In this document: positions 16,987 through 25,865 of the stretch, piece after piece | Numbering within the stretch: position 1 is the first letter of the stretch | Layout of the letters: every line of letters begins with the position of its first letter | Assembly (NCBI GenBank): GCA_051002235.1 | Contig: JBPCMN010000023.1 | Span: 1-64,000 of the forward strand | DNA: 64,000 nucleotides | From: JBPCMN01 sp013695115 | GTDB lineage: Bacteria; Actinomycetota; Acidimicrobiia; IMCC26256; JACDBD01 | Direction of reading: 5' to 3' | Translations under genes and position numbers: made by a program | The notes under the pieces: generated by a model | What the model was told of the DNA's origin: nothing | Database searches by the model: none | What the model saw: only the letters and a program-made list of their open reading frames with translations

Positions 16987-17037
16987 TGATCGTCGATCCT
17001 GGCCGCGGGAGGGACCAATAGCAAGCATTTCGCCCTG

Positions 17038-17110
17038 AGCCGGGTGTCGGGGTCGAACCGACGACCTCTTCTTTACAAGAGAAGCGCTCTGCCAACTGAG
17101 CTAACCCGGC
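17038..17110 (-). tRNA. tRNA-Thr (anticodon TGT)
   Basis: A full cloverleaf is visible. The acceptor GCCGGGT pairs with ACCCGGC, the D-arm is TAGCTCAGTTGGCAGAGC, the anticodon stem CTTCT/AGAAG flanks loop CTTGTAA with anticodon TGT, and the T-arm contains GGTTCGACCCC. No CCA is encoded. It lies 51 bases upstream of the DUF3263 gene. Confidence 0.97.
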
Positions 17111-17122
17111 GTGATCACCAGC

Positions 17123-17344
17123 TCACATAGTCGCGCGCCCACCGCACACCCTTCTGCTGCCCACTGGCCGTTGGGCGAAGGCGTACTTGCACTGAACGCG
17201 CTCGAACTTCCCGCGCCGTTCAACGATGAGATCGAAGGGCCAGTCCTCACCCACGGGGATTGCGGCGCGGTACCCGCGGCGGAAGGCGTCAGCGAGCACC
17301 ATCGCCTCGGCGTTGTCCCTTTTCGCCTTCCGCGCTATCTCACG
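17123..17344 (-). pseudogene. remnant of a PD-(D/E)XK (I-Ssp6803I-like) endonuclease gene
   Basis: The minus-strand frame is open for 74 codons between TAG (17347-17345) and TGA (17125-17123), with no good start at its head. It encodes KRDNAEAMVLADAFRRGYRA, then WPFDLIVERRGKFERVQCKY. The order E...GYRAAIPVG...FDLIVE...VQCKY matches the core of the group-I-intron-associated PD-(D/E)XK nuclease family (Glu, Asp and Gln-x-Lys). Only the middle of the fold is present, so I call it a remnant. It starts 12 bases from the 5' end of tRNA-Thr and is flanked on the other side by a short direct repeat, CGCTATCT. Confidence 0.65.
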
Positions 17345-17380
17345 CTATCTAACAGCGAACCGTCCTTCTTCAGCCTACTC

Positions 17381-18112
17381 TTAGCTATCAGCTGCTGTAC
17401 GCCGTCTCATGACCTCGTAGCAGGCGAGCGCGGCCGCGGCAGCGACGTTGAGCGATTCGATCGCGCCACGCATCGGGATGCGGGCGAGTACGTCGCAGCG
17501 CGCCCGGCTCAGCCGCGAGAGCCCGGTCCCCTCAGCACCGAGCACGAGCATCACCGGCTGGTCGGCGACCGCGAGCGCGAACAAGTCGGTGTCGCCGGCG
17601 GCGTCGAGGCCGACCGTCCACACATCGGCGCGCCGGGCACGCTCGAGCGCCGAGGGCACGCCCGACACGACCGCGACCGGTAGGTGCTCGAGCGCGCCCG
17701 CGGCCGCCTTCGTCACCGTCGGGGTGATGCGTGCCGCGCGGTGTCGGGGCACGACCAGCCCGGTCGCGCCGGCCGACTCGGCCGTCCGCGCCACCGCACC
17801 GAGGTTCTGGGGGTCGGTGACACCATCCAGCGTGACGAGGAACGCGCCCGGCTCCGCGAGCAAACGGTCGAGGTCAGCCTCGGGCAGCGGCTCGGCGGCC
17901 GCGATGATCCCCTGGGGCGCCTCGGTGTGGGCCCGACGGTCGATCTCGTCGGGCGCGACCCGGTGGACCTTCACTCCCGCGTCACGTGCGAGGTCGGCGA
18001 TGTCTTCGAGGTCGCGCCCCGCCATCCAGACGGTGCGAACCCGCCGCCGGCGCGCGGTCAGTAACTCCCGCACGGCGCGGCGGCCCTCGACCTGGTCGGT
18101 GGTGCGACTCAC
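17381..18112 (-). CDS. rlmB: TrmH/RlmB-family 23S rRNA 2'-O-methyltransferase
   Basis: This 243-residue SPOUT methyltransferase probably modifies 23S rRNA G2251, as RlmB does. An N-terminal L30e-like substrate-binding domain (residues about 5-75, with VEGRRAVRELL) is followed by the knot domain. The knot motifs are DPQNLGAVARTAESAG, VLGAEGTGLS and IPMRGAIESLNVAAAAALACYE. The GTG start overlaps the cysS stop as GTGA, placing it last in the carD-ispD-ispF-cysS run. Confidence 0.9.
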   Translation of the reverse strand: MSRTTDQVEGRRAVRELLTARRRRVRTVWMAGRDLEDIADLARDAGVKVHRVAPDEIDRRAHTEAPQGIIAAAEPLPEADLDRLLAEPGAFLVTLDGVTDPQNLGAVARTAESAGATGLVVPRHRAARITPTVTKAAAGALEHLPVAVVSGVPSALERARRADVWTVGLDAAGDTDLFALAVADQPVMLVLGAEGTGLSRLSRARCDVLARIPMRGAIESLNVAAAAALACYEVMRRRTAADS

Positions 18113-19482
18113 CGGTGCCAGATCGTTCCCGTGGGCGTGTCCTCGAGCGTGATCCCCCGCTGGGCGAGCTGGTCGCGGATGCGGTCAGCCTCGGCGTAGT
18201 CGCCACGGGCGCGCGCTTCCTCGCGTTGGGCGACCAGGGCGTCGATCTCCTCGTCGCCCTCCTCGCCGTCGCCGTCGGCGAGCTCGAGCCCGAGCGCACC
18301 GGCAAGCTCGATCACGGTGGCGAGGAGGGTGGCGGCCTCGCCTCTGTCGTCGCGGTCGATGGCCGCGTTGGCCCAGCGGGCGGTGTCGAAGGTCACGGCG
18401 GCGGCACCGGGAGTGCCGAAGTCGTCGTCCATGTGGGCCCGGAACGACCCGACCGCGGCGTCGTCGAGCTGGGCGCCGCTGGGATCGATCCCGGCGACGC
18501 GGGCCCGGCGGGCGAGGTTGTCCAGGCCGCGGATCGCACTGGCGGCGTCGGTGAGCTCCTTCTCACCCAGCTCCATCTGCTTGCGGTAATGCGTCTGGAG
18601 CACGGCGAGACGAATCGCCCGGGGGCCGTGGGCATCGAGGGCATCGGCGAGCGTGGTGAAGTTGCCGAGCGACTTCGCCATCTTCTCGCTGCCGACCATG
18701 ACCATGCCGTTGTGGATCCAGTAGCGCGCGAACGCGTGGCCGGCGCCCTCGGCTTGGGCGCGTTCGTTCTCGTGATGCGGGAACACGAGGTCGTCTCCCC
18801 CGCCGTGCAGGTCGAAGCCGTCGCCGAGGAGTCGCAGCGACATCGCCGAGCACTCGATGTGCCAGCCCGGCCGGCCCTTGCCCCACGGCGAGTCCCACGC
18901 GGGCTCGCCCTCCTTCGCCGCCTTCCAGAGGGCGAAGTCGACCGGGCTGCGCTTGCGCTCGTCGACCTCCACCCGGCCGCCGGCGGTGCCGAGCAGGTCG
19001 GCGAGCTTGCGGTGCGAGAGCTCGCCGTAGGGGTCGTATGACTCGACGTCGAAGTACACGCCCTGACCCTCGACGACGTAGGCGTGGCCCTCGCGCACGA
19101 GGTCGCCGATGAGCTCGATCATCGGCTCGATGTACTCGGTGGCGCGGGGAAGGTGGTCGGGCCGGCCCACGTCGAGGCGGTCCATCACGTCCCAGTACGC
19201 GGCCTCGTAGCGCTGGGCGACCTCGGACTCGCTGGTGCCCTCCTTCGCGGCTCGGGCGATGATCTTGTCCTCGACGTCGGTGACGTTGCTCACGAACGTG
19301 ACGTCGACGCCGCTCCACTCGACGTACCGGCGGATGACGTCGAACACCACCGCGGCGCGGCCGTGACCGACGTGCGGGACCTCGTAGACGGTCGGCCCGC
19401 AGACGTAGATCGAGAGCTTTCCCGGCTCGCGCGGGATCACCTCGACCTTCTCGCGCGAGAGAGTGTCGTGGACCCGGATCAC
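18109..19482 (-). CDS. cysS: cysteinyl-tRNA synthetase
   Basis: This class I aminoacyl-tRNA synthetase of 457 residues charges tRNA-Cys. It has VCGPTVYEVPHVGHGR (HIGH-type motif), zinc-ligand regions including WHIECSAMS and FPHHENERAQ, and KMAKSLGNF (KMSKS-type). The full C-terminal domain is present, which separates it from the shorter mycothiol ligase MshC. I start at GTG 19482, which overlaps the ispF stop as GTGA; the upstream ATG at 19518 would lie inside ispF. Confidence 0.95.
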   Translation of the reverse strand: MIRVHDTLSREKVEVIPREPGKLSIYVCGPTVYEVPHVGHGRAAVVFDVIRRYVEWSGVDVTFVSNVTDVEDKIIARAAKEGTSESEVAQRYEAAYWDVMDRLDVGRPDHLPRATEYIEPMIELIGDLVREGHAYVVEGQGVYFDVESYDPYGELSHRKLADLLGTAGGRVEVDERKRSPVDFALWKAAKEGEPAWDSPWGKGRPGWHIECSAMSLRLLGDGFDLHGGGDDLVFPHHENERAQAEGAGHAFARYWIHNGMVMVGSEKMAKSLGNFTTLADALDAHGPRAIRLAVLQTHYRKQMELGEKELTDAASAIRGLDNLARRARVAGIDPSGAQLDDAAVGSFRAHMDDDFGTPGAAAVTFDTARWANAAIDRDDRGEAATLLATVIELAGALGLELADGDGEEGDEEIDALVAQREEARARGDYAEADRIRDQLAQRGITLEDTPTGTIWHR

Positions 19483-19967
19483 GGTCCGTCGAATGTATAG
19501 AGGAGCGCGACCGCCCACGCCGCAATTCCCTCGGCCCGCCCGAGCGCGCCCAGGCCCTCGGGCCGCTTCGGCTTGACCGCAACCGCCGCGGGATCGAGTG
19601 GCTCGAGCGCCTGCTCGACCGACGCCACCATGTCGGGAAGGTGGGGTGCGAGCACGGGTTGCTCGGTGGCGACGACCACGTCGACGTTCTCCACCCGCCA
19701 GCCTGCGGCCGCCACCGCATCGGCGACGTCGCGCAACAGCCGCATGGACGACACGCCTCGGTAGCGCTCGTCGTCGGCTGGGAACAGGGTGCCGAGGTCG
19801 GGTAGACCGGCCGCGCCCAGCAGCGCATCGGCGATGGCGTGGGCGACCACGTCGGCGTCGGAGTGGCCCTCGAGCCCGGGGCCGGCGAGGGTGACGCCGC
19901 CGAGGACGAGCGGTCCATCCCCCCCGAACGGGTGCACGTCGAAGCCGAGACCGACCCGGGACGTCAC
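19479..19967 (-). CDS. ispF: 2-C-methyl-D-erythritol 2,4-cyclodiphosphate synthase
   Basis: This MEP-pathway enzyme of 162 residues closes the cyclic diphosphate from CDP-methylerythritol 2-phosphate. Metal-binding GFDVHPF (residues 8-14) and GHSDADVVAHAIADALLGA are intact, as is the KPKRPEGLGALGR tail. The GTG start overlaps the ispD stop and the stop overlaps cysS, both as GTGA. Confidence 0.96.
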   Translation of the reverse strand: MTSRVGLGFDVHPFGGDGPLVLGGVTLAGPGLEGHSDADVVAHAIADALLGAAGLPDLGTLFPADDERYRGVSSMRLLRDVADAVAAAGWRVENVDVVVATEQPVLAPHLPDMVASVEQALEPLDPAAVAVKPKRPEGLGALGRAEGIAAWAVALLYTFDGP

Positions 19968-20599
19968 GGCGAGCTCTGCACGAGCGCCTCGGCGATCGCC
20001 AGGTCCTCGGGTGCCGTGACCTTCAGATTGCGCGGGTCGCCCGGTACGACGACCACCGTCCCACCGGCCGCCTCGACCAGGGCGGCATCGTCGGTGGCGT
20101 CGGGCTCGGCAGCGTGGGCGCGACGCAGGGCGTCGGCTCGGAAGGCCTGCGGGGTCTGGACTGCGAACAATCCCTGGCGGGTCACGGTCTCGACGACGCG
20201 GACGCCCTCGACCCGCTTCAACGTGTCGGTGATCGGGACCGCCGGAACCGCGGCATCGGCGCCGGCTCGCACCGCGTCGATGACGGCATCGAAGATCGAC
20301 TTCGAGGCGAGGGGGCGGGCGGCGTCGTGCACGACCAGAACGTCGGCGTCCTCATCGACCGCGGCGAGGCCGGCGCGGACCGAGTCGGAGCGGCGGTCGC
20401 CGCCCGGTACCGCGGTGACCCCTTCGTCGCCCTCCCACGGCATACCGGCGGGGAGGACGACCGTCACGTGGTCACACGCCGCGACCGCCATCATGACCGC
20501 CCGATCGACGACACGCGCATCACCCAGGCGTTCGAACTGCTTGGGCGAACCGAACCGCGTCGCCTGTCCCCCGGCGACGACGATGCCCCAGACGGTCAC
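19964..20599 (-). CDS. ispD: 2-C-methyl-D-erythritol 4-phosphate cytidylyltransferase
   Basis: This 211-residue enzyme uses CTP to make CDP-methylerythritol in the MEP isoprenoid pathway. The CTP-binding start GIVVAGGQATRFGSPKQF, the central VVHDAARPL and the substrate-binding TVTRQGLFAVQTPQAF are clear. The GTG start lies 11 bases after the carD stop, and the stop overlaps ispF as GTGA. Confidence 0.95.
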   Translation of the reverse strand: MTVWGIVVAGGQATRFGSPKQFERLGDARVVDRAVMMAVAACDHVTVVLPAGMPWEGDEGVTAVPGGDRRSDSVRAGLAAVDEDADVLVVHDAARPLASKSIFDAVIDAVRAGADAAVPAVPITDTLKRVEGVRVVETVTRQGLFAVQTPQAFRADALRRAHAAEPDATDDAALVEAAGGTVVVVPGDPRNLKVTAPEDLAIAEALVQSSP

Positions 20600-20610
20600 C
20601 GGGGACGCGC

Positions 20611-21099
20611 CTACTTCTTCTTGTGCAGCGCCTCGTCGAGCCGGGCCTCGGCGGCCTCCTCGTCGACGCCGATGGCGAAGGTCAGCTCGGAGACGAGGAT
20701 CTGACGGGCCTTCGCCAGCATCCGCTTCTCGCCCGCCGACAGGCCCTTGTCGCTCTCGCGGATCGAGAGGTTCCGCACCACCTCGGCCACCTGGTAGATG
20801 TCGCCGCTCTTGAGCTTCTCGACGTGGTTCTTGAACCGTCGGGACCAGTTGGTGGGCATGCGCGCCTCCTTCTTGCGAAGGACGGCGAACACCTCCTCGA
20901 CCTCCTCGTCGTTGATCACGTCGCGCAGGCCGATCTCCTCGGCGTTGTCGGCCGGCACCATGAGCGTGAGGTCGCCGTAGGCAAGGCGCAGCACGAGGTA
21001 GTCGCGCTTCTCACCGAAGACGTTCTTCTTCTCCCGCTTCTCGATCGTCGCAGCCCCGTGATGGGGGTAGACCACTTTGTCGCCGACGTCGAAAGTCAT
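20611..21099 (-). CDS. carD: CarD-family RNA polymerase-binding transcription regulator
   Basis: The 162-residue CarD protein binds the RNA polymerase beta subunit and stabilises open complexes. The N-terminal Tudor-like domain (FDVGDKVVYPHHGAATIEKRE) contacts polymerase, and the helical C-terminal domain includes NWSRRFKNHVEKLKSGD. The basic tail ends KKK. The ATG has GGAG 4 bases upstream, and a -10-like TATCCT lies at 21120-21115. CarD would head an operon with ispD, ispF, cysS and rlmB. Confidence 0.96.
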   Translation of the reverse strand: MTFDVGDKVVYPHHGAATIEKREKKNVFGEKRDYLVLRLAYGDLTLMVPADNAEEIGLRDVINDEEVEEVFAVLRKKEARMPTNWSRRFKNHVEKLKSGDIYQVAEVVRNLSIRESDKGLSAGEKRMLAKARQILVSELTFAIGVDEEAAEARLDEALHKKK

Positions 21100-21184
21100 G
21101 ACACTCCTCGCGAGAGGATAGAGGTGAAGCGGGAAGAACGTTCATTGTACCAAACCGAGCAGGGAGCCCGGCCCATCGGGAAAC

Positions 21185-21190
21185 TACGCT
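21185..21190 (+). promoter_or_regulatory. -10-like element of crp-family gene
   Basis: TACGCT ends 9 nt before the GTG start and no Shine-Dalgarno sequence is visible. A leaderless or nearly leaderless transcript is plausible. Confidence 0.4.
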
Positions 21191-21199
21191 TGGCGCGCC

Positions 21200-21862
21200 G
21201 TGGCCGAACGACTCCTCAACACAACCGACCTGTTCGCAGCACTTCCACCCGACGTGCTCGCAACCTTGGGCGAGCACGCCGCCGTGCACAGCTACGAGCG
21301 CAATGAGTTGCTGTTCAGCCAGGGTGAGGCGTCAAACGAGCTGTTCGTGGTGCAGACCGGTCGCATCGCGATCGCCACCAAGGCCTCCGATGGCCGCGAA
21401 TCGGTGCTGGCGGTGCTCGAGGACGGTCAATTGTTCGGCGAGCTCCCGCTCTTCGACGATGCCCCCCGTAGCGCTGACGCTCGCGCACTCAGCGACTCCC
21501 AGGTCGTCGTGCTCGACTACGCGCCGGTGCGGGCGGTGCTACAGGAGCGTCCCGAGCTGCTGTGGATCGCGGTGAAGCTGCTCAGCCAGCGCCTCCGCGC
21601 CACCGACGAGGCGCTCGCTGATGCGGTGTTTTTGGACGTCCCCGCCCGCACCGCCAAGCGCCTCCTCGAGCTGGCCGGCGACGCCGACGAGTTCAAGCTG
21701 CCGGTCACCCAGGAGGAGCTGGCGGCGATGGTCGGCGCCTCGCGCGAGCGGGTGAACAAGGCGCTCGCCCTGTTCGGAAAGCTGGGCTGGCTCGAGGTCA
21801 AGGGCCGCAGCCGCTACAAGTTCGTCGACCGCCAAGCGCTCGAAGACCGGGCGAACTTGTAG
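21200..21862 (+). CDS. crp: Crp/Fnr-family transcription regulator
   Basis: The 220-residue protein has an N-terminal cyclic-nucleotide-binding domain (about 1-115, with GELPLFDDAPRSADARA matching the cAMP-pocket signature GELALxxxxPRxAxxxA). A dimer helix and a C-terminal winged helix (VTQEELAAMVGASRERVNKAL) follow. The Arg and Glu of the phosphate-binding cassette are present, so cAMP or a related ligand is likely; there are no Fnr-type cysteines. It resembles actinobacterial Crp (GlxR-like) in length and domain order. Confidence 0.9.
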   Translation: MAERLLNTTDLFAALPPDVLATLGEHAAVHSYERNELLFSQGEASNELFVVQTGRIAIATKASDGRESVLAVLEDGQLFGELPLFDDAPRSADARALSDSQVVVLDYAPVRAVLQERPELLWIAVKLLSQRLRATDEALADAVFLDVPARTAKRLLELAGDADEFKLPVTQEELAAMVGASRERVNKALALFGKLGWLEVKGRSRYKFVDRQALEDRANL

Positions 21863-21877
21863 TTAGGGGGGTTGGCG

Positions 21878-22618
21878 CTAGGTCACTCGCAGGAACGCGA
21901 GGGTGCGCGTCCAGGCGTCGGCAGCGTCGTCGGGACGGTGCGCCGGACGGTCGCAATCGTGGACGAAGCCGTGGTCGGCGCCGGCGTACACGACGATCTC
22001 GTGCTCGGGCTTACCCTCCCAGGCCTTCCGGAGCGCGTCGATGTCGGCCGCGGGTGTCCACGGGTCCTGGTCCCCGAAGAACGCCAGGGTCGGGCAGGCG
22101 TCGGCGGCGGAGTCGAGCGGCTCGCGCTGGCCGGGGCCGCGCCACGCGTCGGGAACGCGGATCATCCCGTAGAACGGCACCGCCCGTTCGAACGAACCGG
22201 TCGCGGCGGCCTTGAGCGTGTACATGCCGCCCATGCAGAAGCCGAGCACCGACACGTGCGGGACGCGATCGGTGTCGACGAGGTAGTCGGCGGCGCGTTG
22301 GAGGTCACCGACCTGGGCGTCGTCGTCCAGGTCCTTGACCCGCTCCATGCGGCCCATGGCGTCGAGTGCGCCGCGCTCGTCCTCGGAGAGGCGGGCGAAC
22401 GGCTCAGGTGCGCAGACCGCGAGCCCGTGGGTGGCGAGCCGCCGGCACAGGTCGTCGAACAACGGCCGCACCCCCATGATGTCGGGATGGACGACCAGTC
22501 CGGCGACGGGTTCGCCCTCGGGCATCGCGTGGATCGCCTCGACCGCGACGCCACCATGACCCTCGAGCGTGACCCGCTCCGCATTCGCGGCCCGTTCGCC
22601 TTCGACCAGCGCGCTCAC
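21878..22618 (-). CDS. dienelactone hydrolase-family protein
   Basis: This 246-residue alpha/beta hydrolase has the DLH catalytic set: the Cys nucleophile in GFCMGGMY, Asp in FFGDQDPWTP and His in YAGADHGFVHD. The true substrate is unknown, since many family members are not dienelactone hydrolases. The GTG start overlaps the disA stop as GTGA, so it is co-translated with a c-di-AMP synthase, probably by operon packing. Confidence 0.87.
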   Translation of the reverse strand: MSALVEGERAANAERVTLEGHGGVAVEAIHAMPEGEPVAGLVVHPDIMGVRPLFDDLCRRLATHGLAVCAPEPFARLSEDERGALDAMGRMERVKDLDDDAQVGDLQRAADYLVDTDRVPHVSVLGFCMGGMYTLKAAATGSFERAVPFYGMIRVPDAWRGPGQREPLDSAADACPTLAFFGDQDPWTPAADIDALRKAWEGKPEHEIVVYAGADHGFVHDCDRPAHRPDDAADAWTRTLAFLRVT

Positions 22619-23688
22619 ACGTAACGTTCGAGGATCGACGTCTCCGCCAGGCGGGACAGACCTTCCTTGATCGCGCGCGCACGCGCATCGCCGACGCCCT
22701 CGACCTCGACCAGGTCGGTGACGCCGGCCCGCATGATCTTCTGGAGGTTCGCGAACCGGTCGACGACGTGGTCGGCGACGATCTCGGGAATGCGCGGGAT
22801 CTTGTGCAGGAGCCGGAAGCCGCGGGGCTGGAGCGCCTGATCGATGCTCGTGTCAGTGGGCAGGTGGAGCACGTTGGCGACCTCTTGCAGGTCGAGGAGC
22901 GACTCCGTGTCGAGATCCGCGAGCCGGTGCATGACGTCGAGCAGCTCCCAGTCGGGCGATTCGGTGAAGTAGTCCTTCGCGACCAGACGCCGGTCGTCTT
23001 CCACCCCACCCATGAGCTCCTCCAGCTGGAGTAGCACCAGCCGGCCGTCGGCACCAAGCTCGATCACGTACCCCTCGATCTCGTCGGCGATGCGGCGGAC
23101 CATCTCGGCCCGCTGGAGCACAGTGGCGACGTCGCGCACGGTCACGAGGTCCTCGACCTCGAGGGCCGACAGGGAGCTGCTCACCGCGTCGAGCCGAGCC
23201 TTGTACCGCTCGAGGATCTGGAGCGCCTGGTCGGCGCGGGCGAGCACGCGGGGGATGGCCTCGAGGGTGCGCTTCACGCCCTTGCGGTGAATGGCGACCA
23301 CCGACATGTCCTCGGACGCGGTGATGACGGGGACGTCGATCTGGCGGGCCACGCGCTCAGCCGTGCGGTGACGGGTCCCGGTCTCGGAGGTCGGGATATC
23401 GGGGTCGGGAACGAGGTGGACGTTGGCCCGGGCGACCCGGGAGGTGTCGGCGGCGAGGATGATCGCGCCGTCCATCTTGGCGAGCTCGGAGAGTCGCTGC
23501 GGGGTGAACTCGGCGTCGAGCAGGAAGCCGCCCGAGCAGAGCCCGAGCACTTCGGGCCCATCGCCGACCACGATGAGCGCGCCCATCCGCGCCTGCAGGA
23601 TGCGGTCGAGGCCCTCGCGCAGCTGCGTGCCCGGGGCCACCAGCCGCAGGGCGGCGAGCATCGATTCGCTCCGCGTCGGTCGCGCCAC
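22615..23688 (-). CDS. disA: DNA integrity scanning diadenylate cyclase DisA
   Basis: This 357-residue enzyme makes c-di-AMP from two ATP and scans DNA for branched structures. The DAC domain (about 10-145) carries the catalytic DGA (73-75) and RHR (106-108) motifs. A linker helical domain follows, and a C-terminal helix-hairpin-helix domain (LVEVEGVGDARARAIKEGL) binds DNA. radA lies upstream on the same strand with a 105-base gap, the common disA-radA pairing. Confidence 0.96.
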   Translation of the reverse strand: MARPTRSESMLAALRLVAPGTQLREGLDRILQARMGALIVVGDGPEVLGLCSGGFLLDAEFTPQRLSELAKMDGAIILAADTSRVARANVHLVPDPDIPTSETGTRHRTAERVARQIDVPVITASEDMSVVAIHRKGVKRTLEAIPRVLARADQALQILERYKARLDAVSSSLSALEVEDLVTVRDVATVLQRAEMVRRIADEIEGYVIELGADGRLVLLQLEELMGGVEDDRRLVAKDYFTESPDWELLDVMHRLADLDTESLLDLQEVANVLHLPTDTSIDQALQPRGFRLLHKIPRIPEIVADHVVDRFANLQKIMRAGVTDLVEVEGVGDARARAIKEGLSRLAETSILERYV

Positions 23689-23793
23689 CAGGATCCCTCC
23701 AGCTCTCGAACGGCAAGCGCCTGCACGTTCGAGGGTTGGGGCAAATCTACCAAGGAGCGGCCCGGGTCCGTCCTGCCGGTACCTGACGGTCCG

Positions 23794-25167
23794 TCAGGCG
23801 GCGTGGCGCTGTCGCACCGGGCCCAGCGCCGCGACCAGCGCGTCCCCGAGATCGGCCACTCCCACCACGTCGATTCCCCGAGCGGCCGGGGTCGACGGGG
23901 GCGCGAGCGCCCGGGTGAACCCGAGGCGAGCGGCCTCGGCCAGCCGTCGGCCCGTCCGCCCGACCTGGCGGATCTCGCCTCCCAGCCCGACCTCGCCGAC
24001 CACCACGGTGTCGGATGGGACCGGCGTTCCCCGGCGCGCGCTTGCCACCGCGAGGGCGACGGCGAGGTCGGCGCCGGGGTCGCTGACCCGCACGCCGCCG
24101 GCGACGCTGGCGAACACGTCGGCCCTTCCGACCGCCAGGCGGGCGTGCTGCTTCAGCACCGCGAGCAGCAGGGTGAGCCGGCTGGCGTCGAGGCCCTGGC
24201 CAACCCGCCGCGGCGGCTCGGACGCGTCGCCGGCGACGAGGGCCTGCACCTCGACGAGCAGCGGGCGCGCTCCCTCGAGGACGGGTGCGACCACCGACCC
24301 GGGCGCACCCGGGCGGCGGTCGGCGAGAAAGAGCGCGGAGGCGTCGGGCACCGCCACCAGCCCGCCCTCGGCCATCTCGAACACGCCGAGCTCGTGGGTG
24401 GGACCGAAGCGGTGCTTGAGGGCGTGCAGGAGCCGGAGCGCGTGCTGCCGTTCACCGTCGAACGACAGCACCGTGTCGACGATGTGCTCGAGGGTGCGCG
24501 GCCCGGCGAGCGTGCCCTCCTTGGTCACGTGGCCGACCAACAGCGTGGTCACACCCCGTTCCTTGGCCAGGCGGACGAGACGGTGGGCGCAGGCGCGCAC
24601 CTGCGTGACCGAGCCGGGCGCGCCCTGCTGATCGGGATCGTGCACGGTCTGGATGGAGTCGAGCGCGAGCACGTCGGGCGCGTGGCTCTCCGCATGGGCA
24701 AGGACCATCGGCAGCGACGTCTCCGAGACGATGAACAGCCCGGGCGCGAGGGTCCCGAGACGACCCGCTCGCCGCCGCACCTGCTCGCGCGACTCCTCCG
24801 CGCTCACGAGCAGGCAGCGGGTGCCGCCGTCGGCCATGCGGCTGAGTGCCTGGAGCAGCAGCGTGCTCTTGCCGATGCCGGGCTCACCGCCGAGCACGGT
24901 CACCGACCCCGCGACCAGGCCACCGCCCAGCACCCGGTCGAGCTCGCCGACGCCGGTGGGACGGACGGGGGCGCCCTCGGGGTCGACCTCGGCGATGGGC
25001 ATCGCCACCTCGCCCGGGGACGGCAGGGGGGTCGCCTCACCACGCGCGGTCGCGGCCGCCTCCTCGACGACCGTCCCCCACTCGCCACACGAGGCGCACC
25101 GACCGAGCCACCGCGCCGCGGTAGCGCCGCACTCGGTACAGCGGTGGATCGTCCGGGCCTTGGCCAT
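23794..25167 (-). CDS. radA: DNA repair protein RadA/Sms
   Basis: This 457-residue helicase-like protein promotes branch migration in recombinational repair. An N-terminal zinc finger (CTECGATAARWLGRCASC) precedes a RecA-like ATPase core with Walker A GEPGIGKST. The RadA-specific KNRFG motif appears as KHRFGPTHELGVFEM. A Lon-like C-terminal domain follows (about 290-457). It precedes disA in transcription order, and in other bacteria RadA influences DisA activity. Confidence 0.95.
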   Translation of the reverse strand: MAKARTIHRCTECGATAARWLGRCASCGEWGTVVEEAAATARGEATPLPSPGEVAMPIAEVDPEGAPVRPTGVGELDRVLGGGLVAGSVTVLGGEPGIGKSTLLLQALSRMADGGTRCLLVSAEESREQVRRRAGRLGTLAPGLFIVSETSLPMVLAHAESHAPDVLALDSIQTVHDPDQQGAPGSVTQVRACAHRLVRLAKERGVTTLLVGHVTKEGTLAGPRTLEHIVDTVLSFDGERQHALRLLHALKHRFGPTHELGVFEMAEGGLVAVPDASALFLADRRPGAPGSVVAPVLEGARPLLVEVQALVAGDASEPPRRVGQGLDASRLTLLLAVLKQHARLAVGRADVFASVAGGVRVSDPGADLAVALAVASARRGTPVPSDTVVVGEVGLGGEIRQVGRTGRRLAEAARLGFTRALAPPSTPAARGIDVVGVADLGDALVAALGPVRQRHAA

Positions 25168-25215
25168 GACGGCGACGGTACCGAGGGGGTGTGACAGCTA
25201 CGGCGAGGCGCTGCC

Positions 25216-25221
25216 TAGGGT
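25216..25221 (+). promoter_or_regulatory. -10 element of leaderless HAD gene
   Basis: TAGGGT ends 6 nt before the ATG at 25228, with no Shine-Dalgarno sequence; a leaderless mRNA is likely. Confidence 0.5.
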
Positions 25222-25227
25222 GCCCGG

Positions 25228-25842
25228 ATGGGAGACCTGGTCGTCGGGTTCGACCTCGACATGACGCTGATCGACTCCCGACCGGGCATCCTCGCCACGC
25301 TGTGGGCGCTGTCGGAGGAGACCGGCGTCGCCATCGACGGCGAGCTCGTCGTGAGCCGGCTCGGCCCGACGCTCGAGACCGAGATGGCCGAGTGGTACCC
25401 GGAGGAACGGATCGCCGCGGTCTCGGACCGCTTCCGTGAGCTCTACACCGAGCTCGGCGTCCCCGGCTGTCACACCCTCCCGGGTGCGGACGACGCGCTG
25501 GCGGCGGTGAAGAGCGCCGGTGGCCGCACCATCGTGATCACCGCCAAGTACGAGCCCAATGCCCGCAAGTGCCTCGAGTATGTGGGCCTCACGGTCGACG
25601 ACGTCATCGGTTGGCGCTACGGCCCCGGCAAGGCAACGGCGCTGACCGAGCACGGCGCGTCCGTGTACGTGGGCGACACGCCGACCGACGTCGCCGCCGC
25701 GCACGCCGCCGGCGCCGTCGGCGTAGCGGTCCCGACCGGGCCGCACCCGGCCGACGAGCTCCGCGCCGCCGGCACGGACGTCCTGCTCGAGACCCTGCGC
25801 GATTTCCCGGCGTGGTTCGGGCCCTGGCGTCAGGCTCTGTAG
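25228..25842 (+). CDS. HAD-family phosphatase, phosphoglycolate phosphatase-like
   Basis: The 204-residue HAD hydrolase has motif I GFDLDMTLIDS (Asp nucleophile and acid, with Met for the common Gly), motif II VITAK, a conserved Lys in GPGKATAL and motif IV YVGDTPTDV. A small helical cap sits between motifs I and II (residues about 15-80), as in phosphoglycolate phosphatases. The substrate cannot be assigned from sequence. Confidence 0.82.
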   Translation: MGDLVVGFDLDMTLIDSRPGILATLWALSEETGVAIDGELVVSRLGPTLETEMAEWYPEERIAAVSDRFRELYTELGVPGCHTLPGADDALAAVKSAGGRTIVITAKYEPNARKCLEYVGLTVDDVIGWRYGPGKATALTEHGASVYVGDTPTDVAAAHAAGAVGVAVPTGPHPADELRAAGTDVLLETLRDFPAWFGPWRQAL

Positions 25843-25865
25843 GAGAGCACCACCTGTGCAGGCCC

